Assembly: GCA_019247975.1 (NCBI GenBank)
Contig: JAFBAD010000047.1
Coordinates: 1-10,257, forward strand
Length of the DNA: 10,257 nt
Source: Acidimicrobiia bacterium
GTDB lineage: Bacteria > Actinomycetota > Acidimicrobiia > Acidimicrobiales > Iamiaceae
Direction of reading: 5' to 3'
Of this stretch, positions 1 through 7,184 are shown one piece after another. A model generated the notes under the pieces. That model ran no database searches, was not told the origin of the DNA, and saw only the letters and a program-made list of their open reading frames with translations. The first letter of the stretch is position 1; each line of letters begins with the position of its first letter. The position numbers and the translations under genes are program-made.

Positions 1-879
1 CGCCTCGGTGCGGACCGCACGGTGCACGACCTTCGTGTCGTGGAACACGTCGGCGGGGAACGAGGTGGTGTCCCGGCGTCCGGCGAACGAGGCGATGAAC
101 CGCCGTCGTGCGGTCGCGTTCGGCTTCAGGCGCACGAGCTCGTGGAAGCCGTAGTTCGCGAGATCAGGCCCGTACTTCGACCAGAAGGCAGGCGTCGTCT
201 CGAGGAAGGCGTCGTTGAACTCGCCGAGGTTGTCGGGCTGCGACTCCGGGTCGTGCTCGAGGTCCTGCGGACGGCGGATGACCCCGGTGACCCGCAGCGC
301 GACGGTCGCCCGAGGCGCCGTCGCCCGCCCGTTGCCGATGACGTCGATCTTGTCGGCCGGGTACAGGTCGACCTCGATGCGGTCGCCGACCCCTGCGTGG
401 AGGAGGCCGGCGAGGTCTTCGTCGATGACCGTCTCGTCCGGACGTCGAGGGTCCGCCGGCCCTCCCCGCAGCATGCGGAAGCGGGCCATGTCGCTCGGCG
501 GGCGGTTGAGCGGCGCCTCGGCGACCATCGCTCCCCTCGCCGGGTCCCCGCCGGGCAGGTGGGCCCGCACCACGATGACCGAGAGCAGCAGCCGATCGGC
601 CACCTCGGGCCGCCGGCCCGTCGTGCGGAGCAGGCCGAGGGCATCTCGTGGCGACACCCCCGGCGCGGTGACCACGATCCGGTCCTCGGGGCGGTACCAG
701 TCGACGAAGCGGTCGACCGACGTGTCGGCCCGCTGCGCCGCGATCAGCCCGGCCGACGCGAGCCCCGCCACCACCGCGACGAGCACAGCGAGCCCGATCC
801 GGGTGCCCAGCTTCGGCCGGCGGGCCCGGCTGACCAGCGCGCCCGTCGCGAGTGGACCGGGGCGCAGCTCAAGCGGCAA
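1..879 (-). CDS. FtsX-like ABC transporter permease, N-terminal part (C-terminus beyond window)
   Basis: Probable membrane subunit of the ABC transporter whose ATPase is encoded two genes upstream. The frame is open for 293 codons and leaves the window at position 1. After a basic stretch (SRARRPKLGTRIG, about residues 17-29) comes one hydrophobic helix (about 28-48, GLAVLVAVVAGLASAGLIAA), then a long soluble region beginning ADTSVDRFVDWYRPED, followed by a region rich in beta-type sequence. This layout, one helix followed by a large extracytoplasmic domain, is that of actinobacterial FtsX/MacB-like permeases; the later helices would lie outside the window. I chose the TTG at 879 because no ATG or GTG lies just upstream in frame and the next GTG codons fall inside the helix. 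That start overlaps the kinase stop by 11 bp and has no clear ribosome-binding site, which suggests translational coupling. The family call rests on topology, a remembered sequence pattern and context. The substrate is unknown. Confidence 0.72.
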   Translation of the reverse strand, partial: MPLELRPGPLATGALVSRARRPKLGTRIGLAVLVAVVAGLASAGLIAAQRADTSVDRFVDWYRPEDRIVVTAPGVSPRDALGLLRTTGRRPEVADRLLLSVIVVRAHLPGGDPARGAMVAEAPLNRPPSDMARFRMLRGGPADPRRPDETVIDEDLAGLLHAGVGDRIEVDLYPADKIDVIGNGRATAPRATVALRVTGVIRRPQDLEHDPESQPDNLGEFNDAFLETTPAFWSKYGPDLANYGFHELVRLKPNATARRRFIASFAGRRDTTSFPADVFHDTKVVHRAVRTEA

Positions 880-2989
880 TGGGCACCGCGCCGGCGACGG
901 TCGCGCCGTCGCCGGGTGACGAGGCCCAGTCGACCTCGCCGCCGATCGCACCGAGGCGGTCCGACATGTTCACGTAGCCGTGCCCGGCCGTCGCGGTCGC
1001 GACGTCGAAGCCCGGGCCGTCGTCGGTGACCGCGAACCGGAGTCGGTGCGACTCGTCCTCCTCCCAGACCCGCACCTTCACGTGGGCCTCGGGGGCGTGC
1101 TTGGCCGCGTTCTGCATCGCCTCGAGGCAGCAGAAGTACACGGCCGCCTCGACCTCGGTCGGGTAGCGCTGCACGTCGGCCTCGACGGTGACCTCGAGCG
1201 GGCTGCGGGCCGCCGCCGCCCGCAGCGCCTCGGGCAAGCCGCTGTCCATGAGGAGCGGCGGGTAGATGCCGTGCGCGAGGTCACGCAGCTCCTGGATCGT
1301 GTCCTTGACCGAGTCCGCGAGCATCTCGAGCATCTCGGCCGCGTCGGGGTTCTCCTCGACGAGGTCGCGCACGAGCCGCAGGTTCACCGCGAGGGCGACG
1401 AGGTGCTGCTGCGCGCCGTCGTGGAGGTTGCGCTCGATCTTGCGACGCTCGGCGTCGCCGGTGGCGACGATGCGGGCCCGGGAGGCCTGGAGCTCACCGG
1501 CATAGCGACGCACCTCGTCGAGGCTGGCCTGCAGCGCGGAGTCGAGGTTGACGTTGTGCAGCGCGAGCGCCACCTGGCGGACGAGGTCGGCCAGGGCTTC
1601 GTCGTCCTCCTCGGTGAACGCGTCGCCGTCACGGGGACGGTCGAGGATGATCAGGCCGAGCAGCTCGCCGGAGTGGCTGATCGGCACCAGCCGGATCTGG
1701 TGGTCCTCCCGGCCGACGAGCACCTCGGGGAGCCACACCGCGACCCACGCCTGGCCCGACACGCCGGCCCGGGTTACGACCGGCAGCGCCGCGTCCTCGA
1801 TGCGCAGCTGGCGCAGGCCCTGGTCGGGTACCGACACCGCCAGGTCGTAGCGGCCGTCCTTGCCGGTCCAGATCTCGGCCGAGCGGAGGCCCATCGTCTT
1901 GCGCAAGGACTCGGCCAGCTGCAGCAGCAGCTCGTCCATCGGGATGGCGCGCGAGAGCCGGCTGCCGAAGGTCTTGAGCGCCTCGTCCGGCGCGTGGCGC
2001 TCGCCGTACACGAGGCGGTTCGCCTGCTCGTGCAACCGCTCGCGGGCCGGTAGGTAGAGCAGCGCGGCGACGCCGGCGGCGATCATCGACAGGACGAGGA
2101 GGTTGCGCTCCTTGTCGGTCGGGTCGGGGCCGAGGCCGATGACGATCACCAGGTACACGGCGACGACGACGCCGGTGAGTCCGGTGAACGAGACGGTCGT
2201 GACGAGCAGCCGGTCGACCCGGCTGACGAGCGGGGTGGTCGACGCCAGCATCGCCAGGGGGATGGTGATCGACGCGGTCGCGGCGACGAGCCCGAACGCG
2301 TGCGGCCAGTCGAGCAGCACCCGCATCGCGATCACGACGAGCGCGATCTCCCCTGCCACCGCGACCGCGCAGCCGATCCACTGGAGCCGCTGCTTGGTGA
2401 CGCCGGTTGCTTCGCGGTAGCGCTGGTTGGCCGGGCCGAGCCCGGTGACGACGGCCAGCACCGCCGCAAGGAGCACCGCCCAACCGCCGCCGGTGCGCGA
2501 ACCGAGCATCCAGACGAGGACGCCGGCCATGCAGGTCCCGTAGCCGATGATCGCCAGCCAGCGGCGGGTCGTCGTGCCGACGAACCCGTTGGGCAGCGCC
2601 AGCAGCAGGTGCAGCCCGATGGCCGGGAGCATCGCGAGGCCGAACGCGGCGGCGAAGTCAGCCAGCGGCGACGGATCGTCCGGCAGGGCTGCCGCACGTG
2701 CCGCGAAGCCGGCGTACGCGATCGACGCGCCGCCGGCGGCCACCAGCGCGAGGCGGCCGAGCGGGCAGGCCCGGCGCAGCAGGCTCAACCCGGCCGCCAG
2801 CCAGGCGAGGATCAGCAGACCGCCGACGATCCAGCCGGGACGACCACCGTCCACCGAGCGGGCGACGATCACGATCCCGGCGGTCAGGACGACCCCGATC
2901 ACGAACGCCGCGGGGGCCCACCAGCCGAGTCGCGCGGTCTGACGGTCCTCCGGGACCGTCACGCCGAGGGTGACGCCGGCCGTCGACAC
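869..2989 (-). CDS. Multi-pass membrane sensor histidine kinase with GAF and HisKA_3/HATPase domains
   Basis: Sensor kinase of 706 residues in the NarX/DesK/LiaS class. The N-terminal ~310 residues are mostly hydrophobic, with about eight or more membrane helices (for example 25-43, 52-71, 78-95, 112-132, 143-162, 168-184, 203-224, 232-250, 262-287, 296-312). Residues about 340-480 look like a GAF-type sensory domain. A short coiled linker (about 483-510) leads to the HisKA_3 motif ERRKIERNLHDGAQQ with phospho-acceptor His523. The ATP-binding domain has the N box EAMQNAAKH (Asn627), G1 box DDGPGF (656-661) and a G2 box around GHGYVNMSDRLG. The GTG start lies 1 nt after the ATPase stop and has no separate ribosome-binding site, so it is probably coupled. 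The gene sits between an ABC ATPase and its likely permease, which suggests the kinase senses the transporter's substrate or activity, as in Bce-type modules (inference). The only regulator in the window is the receiver-cyclase at 3864-5189, its likely partner. The input signal is unknown. Confidence 0.93.
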   Translation of the reverse strand: MSTAGVTLGVTVPEDRQTARLGWWAPAAFVIGVVLTAGIVIVARSVDGGRPGWIVGGLLILAWLAAGLSLLRRACPLGRLALVAAGGASIAYAGFAARAAALPDDPSPLADFAAAFGLAMLPAIGLHLLLALPNGFVGTTTRRWLAIIGYGTCMAGVLVWMLGSRTGGGWAVLLAAVLAVVTGLGPANQRYREATGVTKQRLQWIGCAVAVAGEIALVVIAMRVLLDWPHAFGLVAATASITIPLAMLASTTPLVSRVDRLLVTTVSFTGLTGVVVAVYLVIVIGLGPDPTDKERNLLVLSMIAAGVAALLYLPARERLHEQANRLVYGERHAPDEALKTFGSRLSRAIPMDELLLQLAESLRKTMGLRSAEIWTGKDGRYDLAVSVPDQGLRQLRIEDAALPVVTRAGVSGQAWVAVWLPEVLVGREDHQIRLVPISHSGELLGLIILDRPRDGDAFTEEDDEALADLVRQVALALHNVNLDSALQASLDEVRRYAGELQASRARIVATGDAERRKIERNLHDGAQQHLVALAVNLRLVRDLVEENPDAAEMLEMLADSVKDTIQELRDLAHGIYPPLLMDSGLPEALRAAAARSPLEVTVEADVQRYPTEVEAAVYFCCLEAMQNAAKHAPEAHVKVRVWEEDESHRLRFAVTDDGPGFDVATATAGHGYVNMSDRLGAIGGEVDWASSPGDGATVAGAVPIAA

Positions 2990-2990
2990 C

Positions 2991-3728
2991 TCAGGCGGGC
3001 ACGGTCGCGGTGTTGACCGTCTCCTCAGCGGTCAGCACGCGACCGTCCTTCATCCGGACGAGCCGGCTCGCCGCTGCGGCCACGTCGTCGTCGTGGGTCA
3101 CCAGCAGGATCGTCTGCCCGCCCGTGTGCAGCCGGCGGAACAGCTCCATCACCTCGTGGCCACCCTCGGAGTCGAGGGCGCCGGTCGGTTCGTCGGCCAG
3201 CACGAGCGTCGGCTCGTTGGCCAGCGCACGGGCGATCGCCAACCGCTGGCGCTGACCGCCGGAGAGCACGCCCGGCGCAGCCTTGGCCTTGTCGCCGAGG
3301 CCCAGCAGGTCGAGCAGGTCGCGGGCCCGGCCTTCGGCCTTCTTGCGGGGCGAGCCGGCCACGACCGCGGGCAGCACCACGTTCTCGAGCGCGCTCATGC
3401 CCTCGAGCAGGTTGAAGAACTGGAAGACGATCCCGATGTGGCGCCGGCGCATGCGGGCCAGGTCGTCCTCGCTCCGGCCCGTGACCGTCTCGCCGGCCAG
3501 GACGATCTCGCCCTCGTCGGCCTGGTCGAGCCCGGCCACCAGGTTGAGCAGCGTCGACTTGCCGCAGCCCGAGGGTCCCATGATCGCCGCGAACTCCCCG
3601 CGGTCGAGCGTGAGGTCCGCGCCGCGCAGCGCCCGGACCGGCGCGCCCTCGGCCTCGTAGGTCTTGCGCAGGCCGCGCACCGTGAGCACCCGCTCCGCAC
3701 CCGACCCCTGCGCCTCGCCCGTCGTCAT
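2991..3728 (-). CDS. ABC transporter ATP-binding protein, LolD/MacB type
   Basis: Cytoplasmic ATPase of 245 residues, the usual size for LolD/MacB/FtsE-like subunits that work with FtsX-like permeases. Every expected motif is present: Walker A GPSGCGKST (51-59), Q-loop Gln103 in VFQFFNLL, signature LSGGQRQR (155-162), Walker B LVLADEPT (175-182), D-loop SEGG region after ALD, and switch His212 in VTHD. The ATG at 3728 is preferred because GGAGG lies 8 nt before it. A GTG at 3743, five codons upstream, also has an AAGGA at 8 nt and remains possible. The stop is 1 nt before the kinase start, and the permease follows the kinase, so the three genes form one transcription unit. It may begin at the cyclase gene, which ends 135 nt upstream on the same strand. 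The transported compound cannot be told from the sequence. Confidence 0.95.
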   Translation of the reverse strand: MTTGEAQGSGAERVLTVRGLRKTYEAEGAPVRALRGADLTLDRGEFAAIMGPSGCGKSTLLNLVAGLDQADEGEIVLAGETVTGRSEDDLARMRRRHIGIVFQFFNLLEGMSALENVVLPAVVAGSPRKKAEGRARDLLDLLGLGDKAKAAPGVLSGGQRQRLAIARALANEPTLVLADEPTGALDSEGGHEVMELFRRLHTGGQTILLVTHDDDVAAAASRLVRMKDGRVLTAEETVNTATVPA

Positions 3729-3736
3729 CCCTGCGT

Positions 3737-3741
3737 CCTCC
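3737..3741 (-). promoter_or_regulatory. Ribosome-binding site of the ABC ATPase gene
   Basis: GGAGG on the minus strand, 8 nt before the ATG at 3728. It decides for that start over the in-frame GTG at 3743, although AAGGA at 3752-3756 could serve the latter. Confidence 0.6.
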
Positions 3742-3839
3742 ACCTCATCGATCCTTTCGACCTGCTCGGCCTCTCGGAGCCTGCTTGCATCGGACCACCT
3801 CGTGCCGCCACCGCCAAGGGCGCGAACCTGTGCCCCGCC

Positions 3840-3855
3840 GGTAGTACCAGTACCA
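3840..3855. repeat. Short GTACCA tandem repeat in the cyclase-ABC spacer
   Basis: The 135-nt spacer between the cyclase stop (3864) and the ATPase start (3728) holds two tandem GTACCA units (3844-3855). They overlap a small palindrome, GGTAGTACC (3840-3848). This lies 9-24 bp past the cyclase stop. It could be part of an operator or a weak processing structure, or it may mean nothing. I see no strong hairpin followed by a T run, so read-through from the cyclase into the ABC genes is plausible, and I see no convincing promoter. Confidence 0.3.
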
Positions 3856-3863
3856 GCCTGCCC

Positions 3864-5189
3864 TCAGGTGACCACCGGCGCCGCGGAGGCCGCGACCTTC
3901 CATCCCCCCACCGGCGTGGTCCGCCCCTTCACCAGCGCCGGCTCCATCGCCGCCGCGTCAGGTCGCGGCTCGGGCAGCGCCGCCCAGGTTCCCTCCGACA
4001 GGACGATCTCACCCTGCTCGGCCCACTGCTGGAGGCGCTGGCTCAGGTTCACCGTGTCCCCCACGAGGGTGTACTCGAGCCGCTCCTCCGAGCCGAGCAG
4101 GGCCGCCGCCGCCTCCCCGGTCGACAAGCCGATGCCGAGCCCGAACGCGTCCTTCCCCTCCGACTGCCACCGCTCGTTGAGCAGGTGCTGCGCGTCGTGC
4201 ATCGCGGTCGCGGCGGCGAGCGCACGGGTGGCGTGGTCGGACTGCGGGATCGGCGCGCCGAACACCGCCATCACCGCGTCGCCGACGAACTGCATCACCG
4301 TGCCCTCCTCGCCGAGGATCGCACGGTTCATCGCGGCGCGGTGCTCGTTGAGCTGCGCGGCGAGCGCGGTCGGCGCGGTCCGCTCGGCGATGCCCGAGTA
4401 CCCGCGGATGTCCGACATGAGCACGGTGACGATGACCGACTCGCTCTCGCCGATGCGCTGGCCCTCGCGGCGCAATTTCTCGGCGATGCCGCCGGGGAGC
4501 AGCCGGCTGAGCGTCTCGCCCTGCTCCTCTCGGTCCACGATCGCCTGGTGGAGCAGGCGCAGCCGTTGCAGCGCGCTCTCACCGCCCGTCGACGCCTCCT
4601 GCGCGAGGTGCAGGAACACCCGCTCGACGTCGTCGCTCACCGCCTCGGGGGTCGTCTTGCGGGCCACCGCGATCGCCTTCATCGGCCGGCCCTCGGCGAT
4701 GTAGCGGAGCAGCTCCTCGTCCTGCGGCGTCAGGCCGCTGTCGTTGGTGACCGGCTGCATGAGGCGGTCGACGATGATCGGGTCGAGCGCAGTGCCGCCG
4801 GTCGCCACCGTGCGGATCGCCTGGACCAGCTGGTCGCCCTCGGCGATGCGGTCCTTCAGCTGGTAGGCGTAGCCCGCCGCCCCCTCGGACAGGAGCGAGA
4901 TCGCGTACTCGGGGTCGTCGTACTGCGAGAGGACGACGATGCCCGTACCGGGATGGTGGCGCCGCACCTCCTTCGCCGCCTCGATGCCCTCCCGCTGGAA
5001 GCTGGGCGGCATGCGGATGTCGGTGACGACGACCTGCGGGGCCGCCTCGACCGCACCCGCGACGAGCTCGTCGTAGTCGGCCGCCACCCCGACGACCTCG
5101 AGGTCGTCTTCCCGGTTCACGAGGGCGCGGACGCCTTCGCGGACGAGGAGGTTGTCGTCGGCGAGGAACACCGTGATCTGGTCCGGCAT
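3864..5189 (-). CDS. Response regulator fused to class III nucleotide cyclase
   Basis: 441 residues, predicted cytoplasmic. Residues about 5-125 are a receiver: acidic pair Asp11-Asp12, phospho-acceptor Asp57 (VVVTDIRMP), Ser88 and Lys112 (YQLKD). Residues about 153-196 (from LTPQDEELLRYIAEG) resemble a LuxR/NarL helix-turn-helix but match its recognition half poorly. A helical linker (about 204-245) precedes a class III cyclase domain (about 250-400) with metal-binding Asp260 (MSDIRGYS) and Asp304 (FVGDAVMAVFG), and the transition-state pair Asn381 and Arg385 (DTVNLSQRL). The adenine-selecting pair is Gln300 and Thr374 in place of the usual Lys and Thr/Asp, so ATP is the default substrate but specificity is open. 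The domain should act as a dimer, switched by phosphorylation, presumably from the kinase at 869-2989. The start is chosen so the receiver begins MPDQITVFLADDN; an ATG at 5201 (MVPTMPDQ) is equally possible, and neither has a clear ribosome-binding site. The gene is divergent from a cNMP-binding protein gene. Confidence 0.93.
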   Translation of the reverse strand: MPDQITVFLADDNLLVREGVRALVNREDDLEVVGVAADYDELVAGAVEAAPQVVVTDIRMPPSFQREGIEAAKEVRRHHPGTGIVVLSQYDDPEYAISLLSEGAAGYAYQLKDRIAEGDQLVQAIRTVATGGTALDPIIVDRLMQPVTNDSGLTPQDEELLRYIAEGRPMKAIAVARKTTPEAVSDDVERVFLHLAQEASTGGESALQRLRLLHQAIVDREEQGETLSRLLPGGIAEKLRREGQRIGESESVIVTVLMSDIRGYSGIAERTAPTALAAQLNEHRAAMNRAILGEEGTVMQFVGDAVMAVFGAPIPQSDHATRALAAATAMHDAQHLLNERWQSEGKDAFGLGIGLSTGEAAAALLGSEERLEYTLVGDTVNLSQRLQQWAEQGEIVLSEGTWAALPEPRPDAAAMEPALVKGRTTPVGGWKVAASAAPVVT

Positions 5190-5325
5190 GGTGGGGACCA
5201 TTGAAGCCGCGACGACGGCGCCGGCTGAAGGGCACGACCATGCCGCGCCGCGGGGGTGGCAGCCACACCAGGTCAGGCCTGCTGTCCGACTGTCCCGTCC
5301 ATGGCCTCGGGAGCACAGTGACGCC
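5190..5325. promoter_or_regulatory. Divergent intergenic region between cyclase and cNMP-receptor genes
   Basis: These 136 bp must hold the promoters for both directions if each gene starts its own transcript. I found no convincing -10/-35 pair on either strand, and neither gene has a standard ribosome-binding site (the nearest GGAG lies about 12 nt before the ATG at 5326). There is one short perfect inverted repeat, GTGGCAGCCAC (5256-5266). It is not a CRP-type site (TGTGA-N6-TCACA), which I looked for and did not find. Confidence 0.4.
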
Positions 5326-6324
5326 ATGCGCTACCAGTCGACGGCGACGTCGCTCTCATGGATCCCCTCCGAGGCCGTCACCGGGATGACCAAGCTCCCC
5401 TTCGACAGCGGGGTGGCCCACTACGACGCCACCCCACCTGAGGTGCTCGAGGATCTCGAGGCGCTCCGCGACGCCGACCGCTTCCGCTTCGCCAACCGGG
5501 TGACGGCCTGGATCGAGGTCGAGGACGGCAAGATCGTCGGCCACGGCCAGGAGGGGTCGGGCATGATCGGCTCCACGACGATGAAGCTGGGTTCGCGATC
5601 GACGACGATCACCGCGTTCCCGCTCCCCGACATCCAGGTCGAGCCCGAGGTGGGCGACGGCTGGGTGCGCTTCGTGCAGACCGCGGGTGGTCGCACCGGC
5701 GTCCCGACCCCCCGCCGCGTCAACCACGCGCCGTTCATCCAGATCACCGCACCGCTCGCGTGGAGCACGGTCGCGCTGACGCTGCACGCCGACGGCCGGG
5801 CCGAGCCCGAGCTCGCCGGCGCGAGCCCGTTCCCGCGCCACTGGCTCTACGACGACAGCGGCAAGGTCGTGGCCAAGACCGGCGTGATCGACTTCAAGAA
5901 GTGGTACCGCAACGCGTTCGGCAAGCACTCGCCCTGGGGTGACGAGGACTCGCCGGCCCTCGTGACCGCGGTCGAGACCGCGCTCGAGCGGCAGCTCTCC
6001 GAGCAGGTGATGAAGGCGGGCGAGAAGCCCGACATCCGCAAGGTCAAGAAGGGCAACCTGCTGACCGAGCAGGGCAAGCCCGGCAACGAGCTCTTCCTGC
6101 TCCTCGACGGCGTGCTCAGCGTGGAGGTCGACGGCGAGGCGCTGGCCGAGCTCGGACCCGGTGCGCTCCTCGGTGAGCGGGCCGTGATCGAAGGTGGGCT
6201 GCGCACCTCGACGCTGCGGGCCGTCACGAAGTGCACCGTGGCCTGTGCTTCGGGCGAGCACATCGACAAGGCTGTCCTGGCCGAGGTGGCGGAGGGCCAC
6301 CGGCGGGAGGAACAGCAGGCCTGA
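5326..6324 (+). CDS. Protein with unrecognised N-terminal domain and C-terminal cyclic-nucleotide-binding domain
   Basis: 332 residues, no signal peptide or membrane helix. Residues about 1-230 match no family I can name. The start MRYQSTATSLSWIPSEAVTG and the later stretches DGWVRFVQTAGG (111-122) and SPFPRHWLYDD (167-177) look like conserved blocks, and I recall similar actinobacterial proteins of unknown function. Residues about 236-325 are a CRP/PKA-like cNMP-binding fold: an IRKVKKGNLLTEQGKPGNELFLLL-type beta roll (shortened here to its theme), with a phosphate-binding cassette of Gly283-Glu284 and, nine residues on, Arg293-Thr294. Glu and Arg are the ligand-binding residues of the family. 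There is no helix-turn-helix after the domain, so this is not a CRP-type transcription factor. It is probably a soluble effector controlled by a cyclic nucleotide. It is divergent from a cyclase and overlaps the start of a phosphodiesterase-like hydrolase, which supports that role. The ATG at 5326 is chosen because sequence upstream looks non-coding. Confidence 0.88.
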   Translation: MRYQSTATSLSWIPSEAVTGMTKLPFDSGVAHYDATPPEVLEDLEALRDADRFRFANRVTAWIEVEDGKIVGHGQEGSGMIGSTTMKLGSRSTTITAFPLPDIQVEPEVGDGWVRFVQTAGGRTGVPTPRRVNHAPFIQITAPLAWSTVALTLHADGRAEPELAGASPFPRHWLYDDSGKVVAKTGVIDFKKWYRNAFGKHSPWGDEDSPALVTAVETALERQLSEQVMKAGEKPDIRKVKKGNLLTEQGKPGNELFLLLDGVLSVEVDGEALAELGPGALLGERAVIEGGLRTSTLRAVTKCTVACASGEHIDKAVLAEVAEGHRREEQQA

Positions 6325-7184
6325 TGGAGCTCCACTTCCTGGGGGTGCGAGGTTCGACCCCCGCCCCGGGACCGGAGTACGTCCGCTACGGGGGCAACAC
6401 GTCGTGCGTGGCCGTCGCGCGCGACGGCGAGCTCCCGTCGCTCGTGCTCGACGCGGGCACCGGCGCGCGCCGGCTGGCCCACCGCTTCGACGGCCAACCG
6501 TTCTCCGGCGCGCTGCTCCTGTCCCACCTCCACTGGGACCACACCCACGGGCTTCCGTTCGCCCGCGCTCTCGACAACCCCGACGCCTCCGTCGACCTGT
6601 ACCTGCCGCTCCAACTCGAAGGTCCCGGTGCGACCATGCGCGCGGACGACGTGCTCGGTCGGGGCATGGGTCCGCCCAACTTCCCCATCACGCCGGAGGG
6701 CCTGCGCGGGAACTGGACGTTCAACGCGCTCGAGCCCGGTCACCACGAGATCGCCGGGTTCGAGGTCACCGCGGTCGAGGTCCCGCACAAGGGCGGGCGC
6801 ACCTACGGCTACCGGGTGAGCGACGGCACGAAGACGATGACCTACATGTCCGACCACGGGCCGATCGCGGTCGGGCCCGGCCCTGACGGGCTCGGTGAGC
6901 GCCACCGCGCCGCGCTCGACCTCGCTGACGCGACCGACGCGCTCGTGCACGACGCGCAGTACACGCTCGAGGAGTTCGAGCTGCGCTCGGGCTTCGGGCA
7001 CTCGACCTACGAGTACGCGATCGACCTCGGCCTCCAGGCCGGCGCCCGCCGGGTGGTGCTCTTCCACCACGACCCGGACCGCACCGACGACGAGCTCGAC
7101 CGGATCGTGGCCGGGTTGCAGGACCGCCACGGCGAGCAGATCGAGATCATCGCCGCCACCGAGGACCTCGTCCTGCGGCTCTAG
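6324..7184 (+). CDS. Metallo-beta-lactamase-fold hydrolase, PhnP/class II phosphodiesterase-like
   Basis: 286 residues, cytoplasmic. Metal ligands are all visible: HLHWDH (His68, His70, Asp72, His73), His155 in VPHKGG, Asp177 in MSDHGP and a late His in VLFHHDP (247-251, probably His248). The N-terminus LHFLGVRGSTPAPG and the block RYGGNTSCV are typical of a group of MBL proteins annotated as cyclic phosphodiesterases or phosphoribosyl cyclic phosphate hydrolases. A phosphodiester substrate is therefore likely, and a cyclic nucleotide is the attractive guess given the neighbours. The family also contains tRNase Z-like and PhnP enzymes, so the substrate is not settled. The ATG overlaps the previous stop (TGATG), and GGAGG (6306-6310) lies 13 nt upstream inside that gene, so the two proteins should be co-produced. 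The TAG stop shares CTAG with the converging zinc-finger gene. Confidence 0.88.
   Translation: MELHFLGVRGSTPAPGPEYVRYGGNTSCVAVARDGELPSLVLDAGTGARRLAHRFDGQPFSGALLLSHLHWDHTHGLPFARALDNPDASVDLYLPLQLEGPGATMRADDVLGRGMGPPNFPITPEGLRGNWTFNALEPGHHEIAGFEVTAVEVPHKGGRTYGYRVSDGTKTMTYMSDHGPIAVGPGPDGLGERHRAALDLADATDALVHDAQYTLEEFELRSGFGHSTYEYAIDLGLQAGARRVVLFHHDPDRTDDELDRIVAGLQDRHGEQIEIIAATEDLVLRL

Noticed and set aside
22..1029. A 335-codon plus-strand frame at the left edge
   Set aside because: Arg/Pro-rich with no recognisable motif. The minus-strand permease frame starting at the TTG at 879 has a membrane helix and plausible protein composition.
980..2053. A 357-codon plus-strand frame opposite the histidine kinase
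   Set aside because: The minus-strand frame carries all the kinase motifs. The plus translation shows only the charged, His/Arg/Val-rich composition of an antisense shadow.
2970..5204. A 744-codon open frame on the plus strand
   Set aside because: It runs antisense across the kinase end, ATPase and cyclase genes, and its translation is low-complexity Arg/His/Leu-rich with no domain. It is a by-product of high third-position GC.
5256..5266. GTGGCAGCCAC as a CRP-like site
   Set aside because: Arms of only 4 bp and the wrong spacing for TGTGA-N6-TCACA; such short repeats are expected by chance in GC-rich DNA.
5356..6300. A 314-codon minus-strand frame opposite the cNMP-binding gene
   Set aside because: The plus strand encodes a clear cNMP-binding domain. 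The minus frame is shadow-like.
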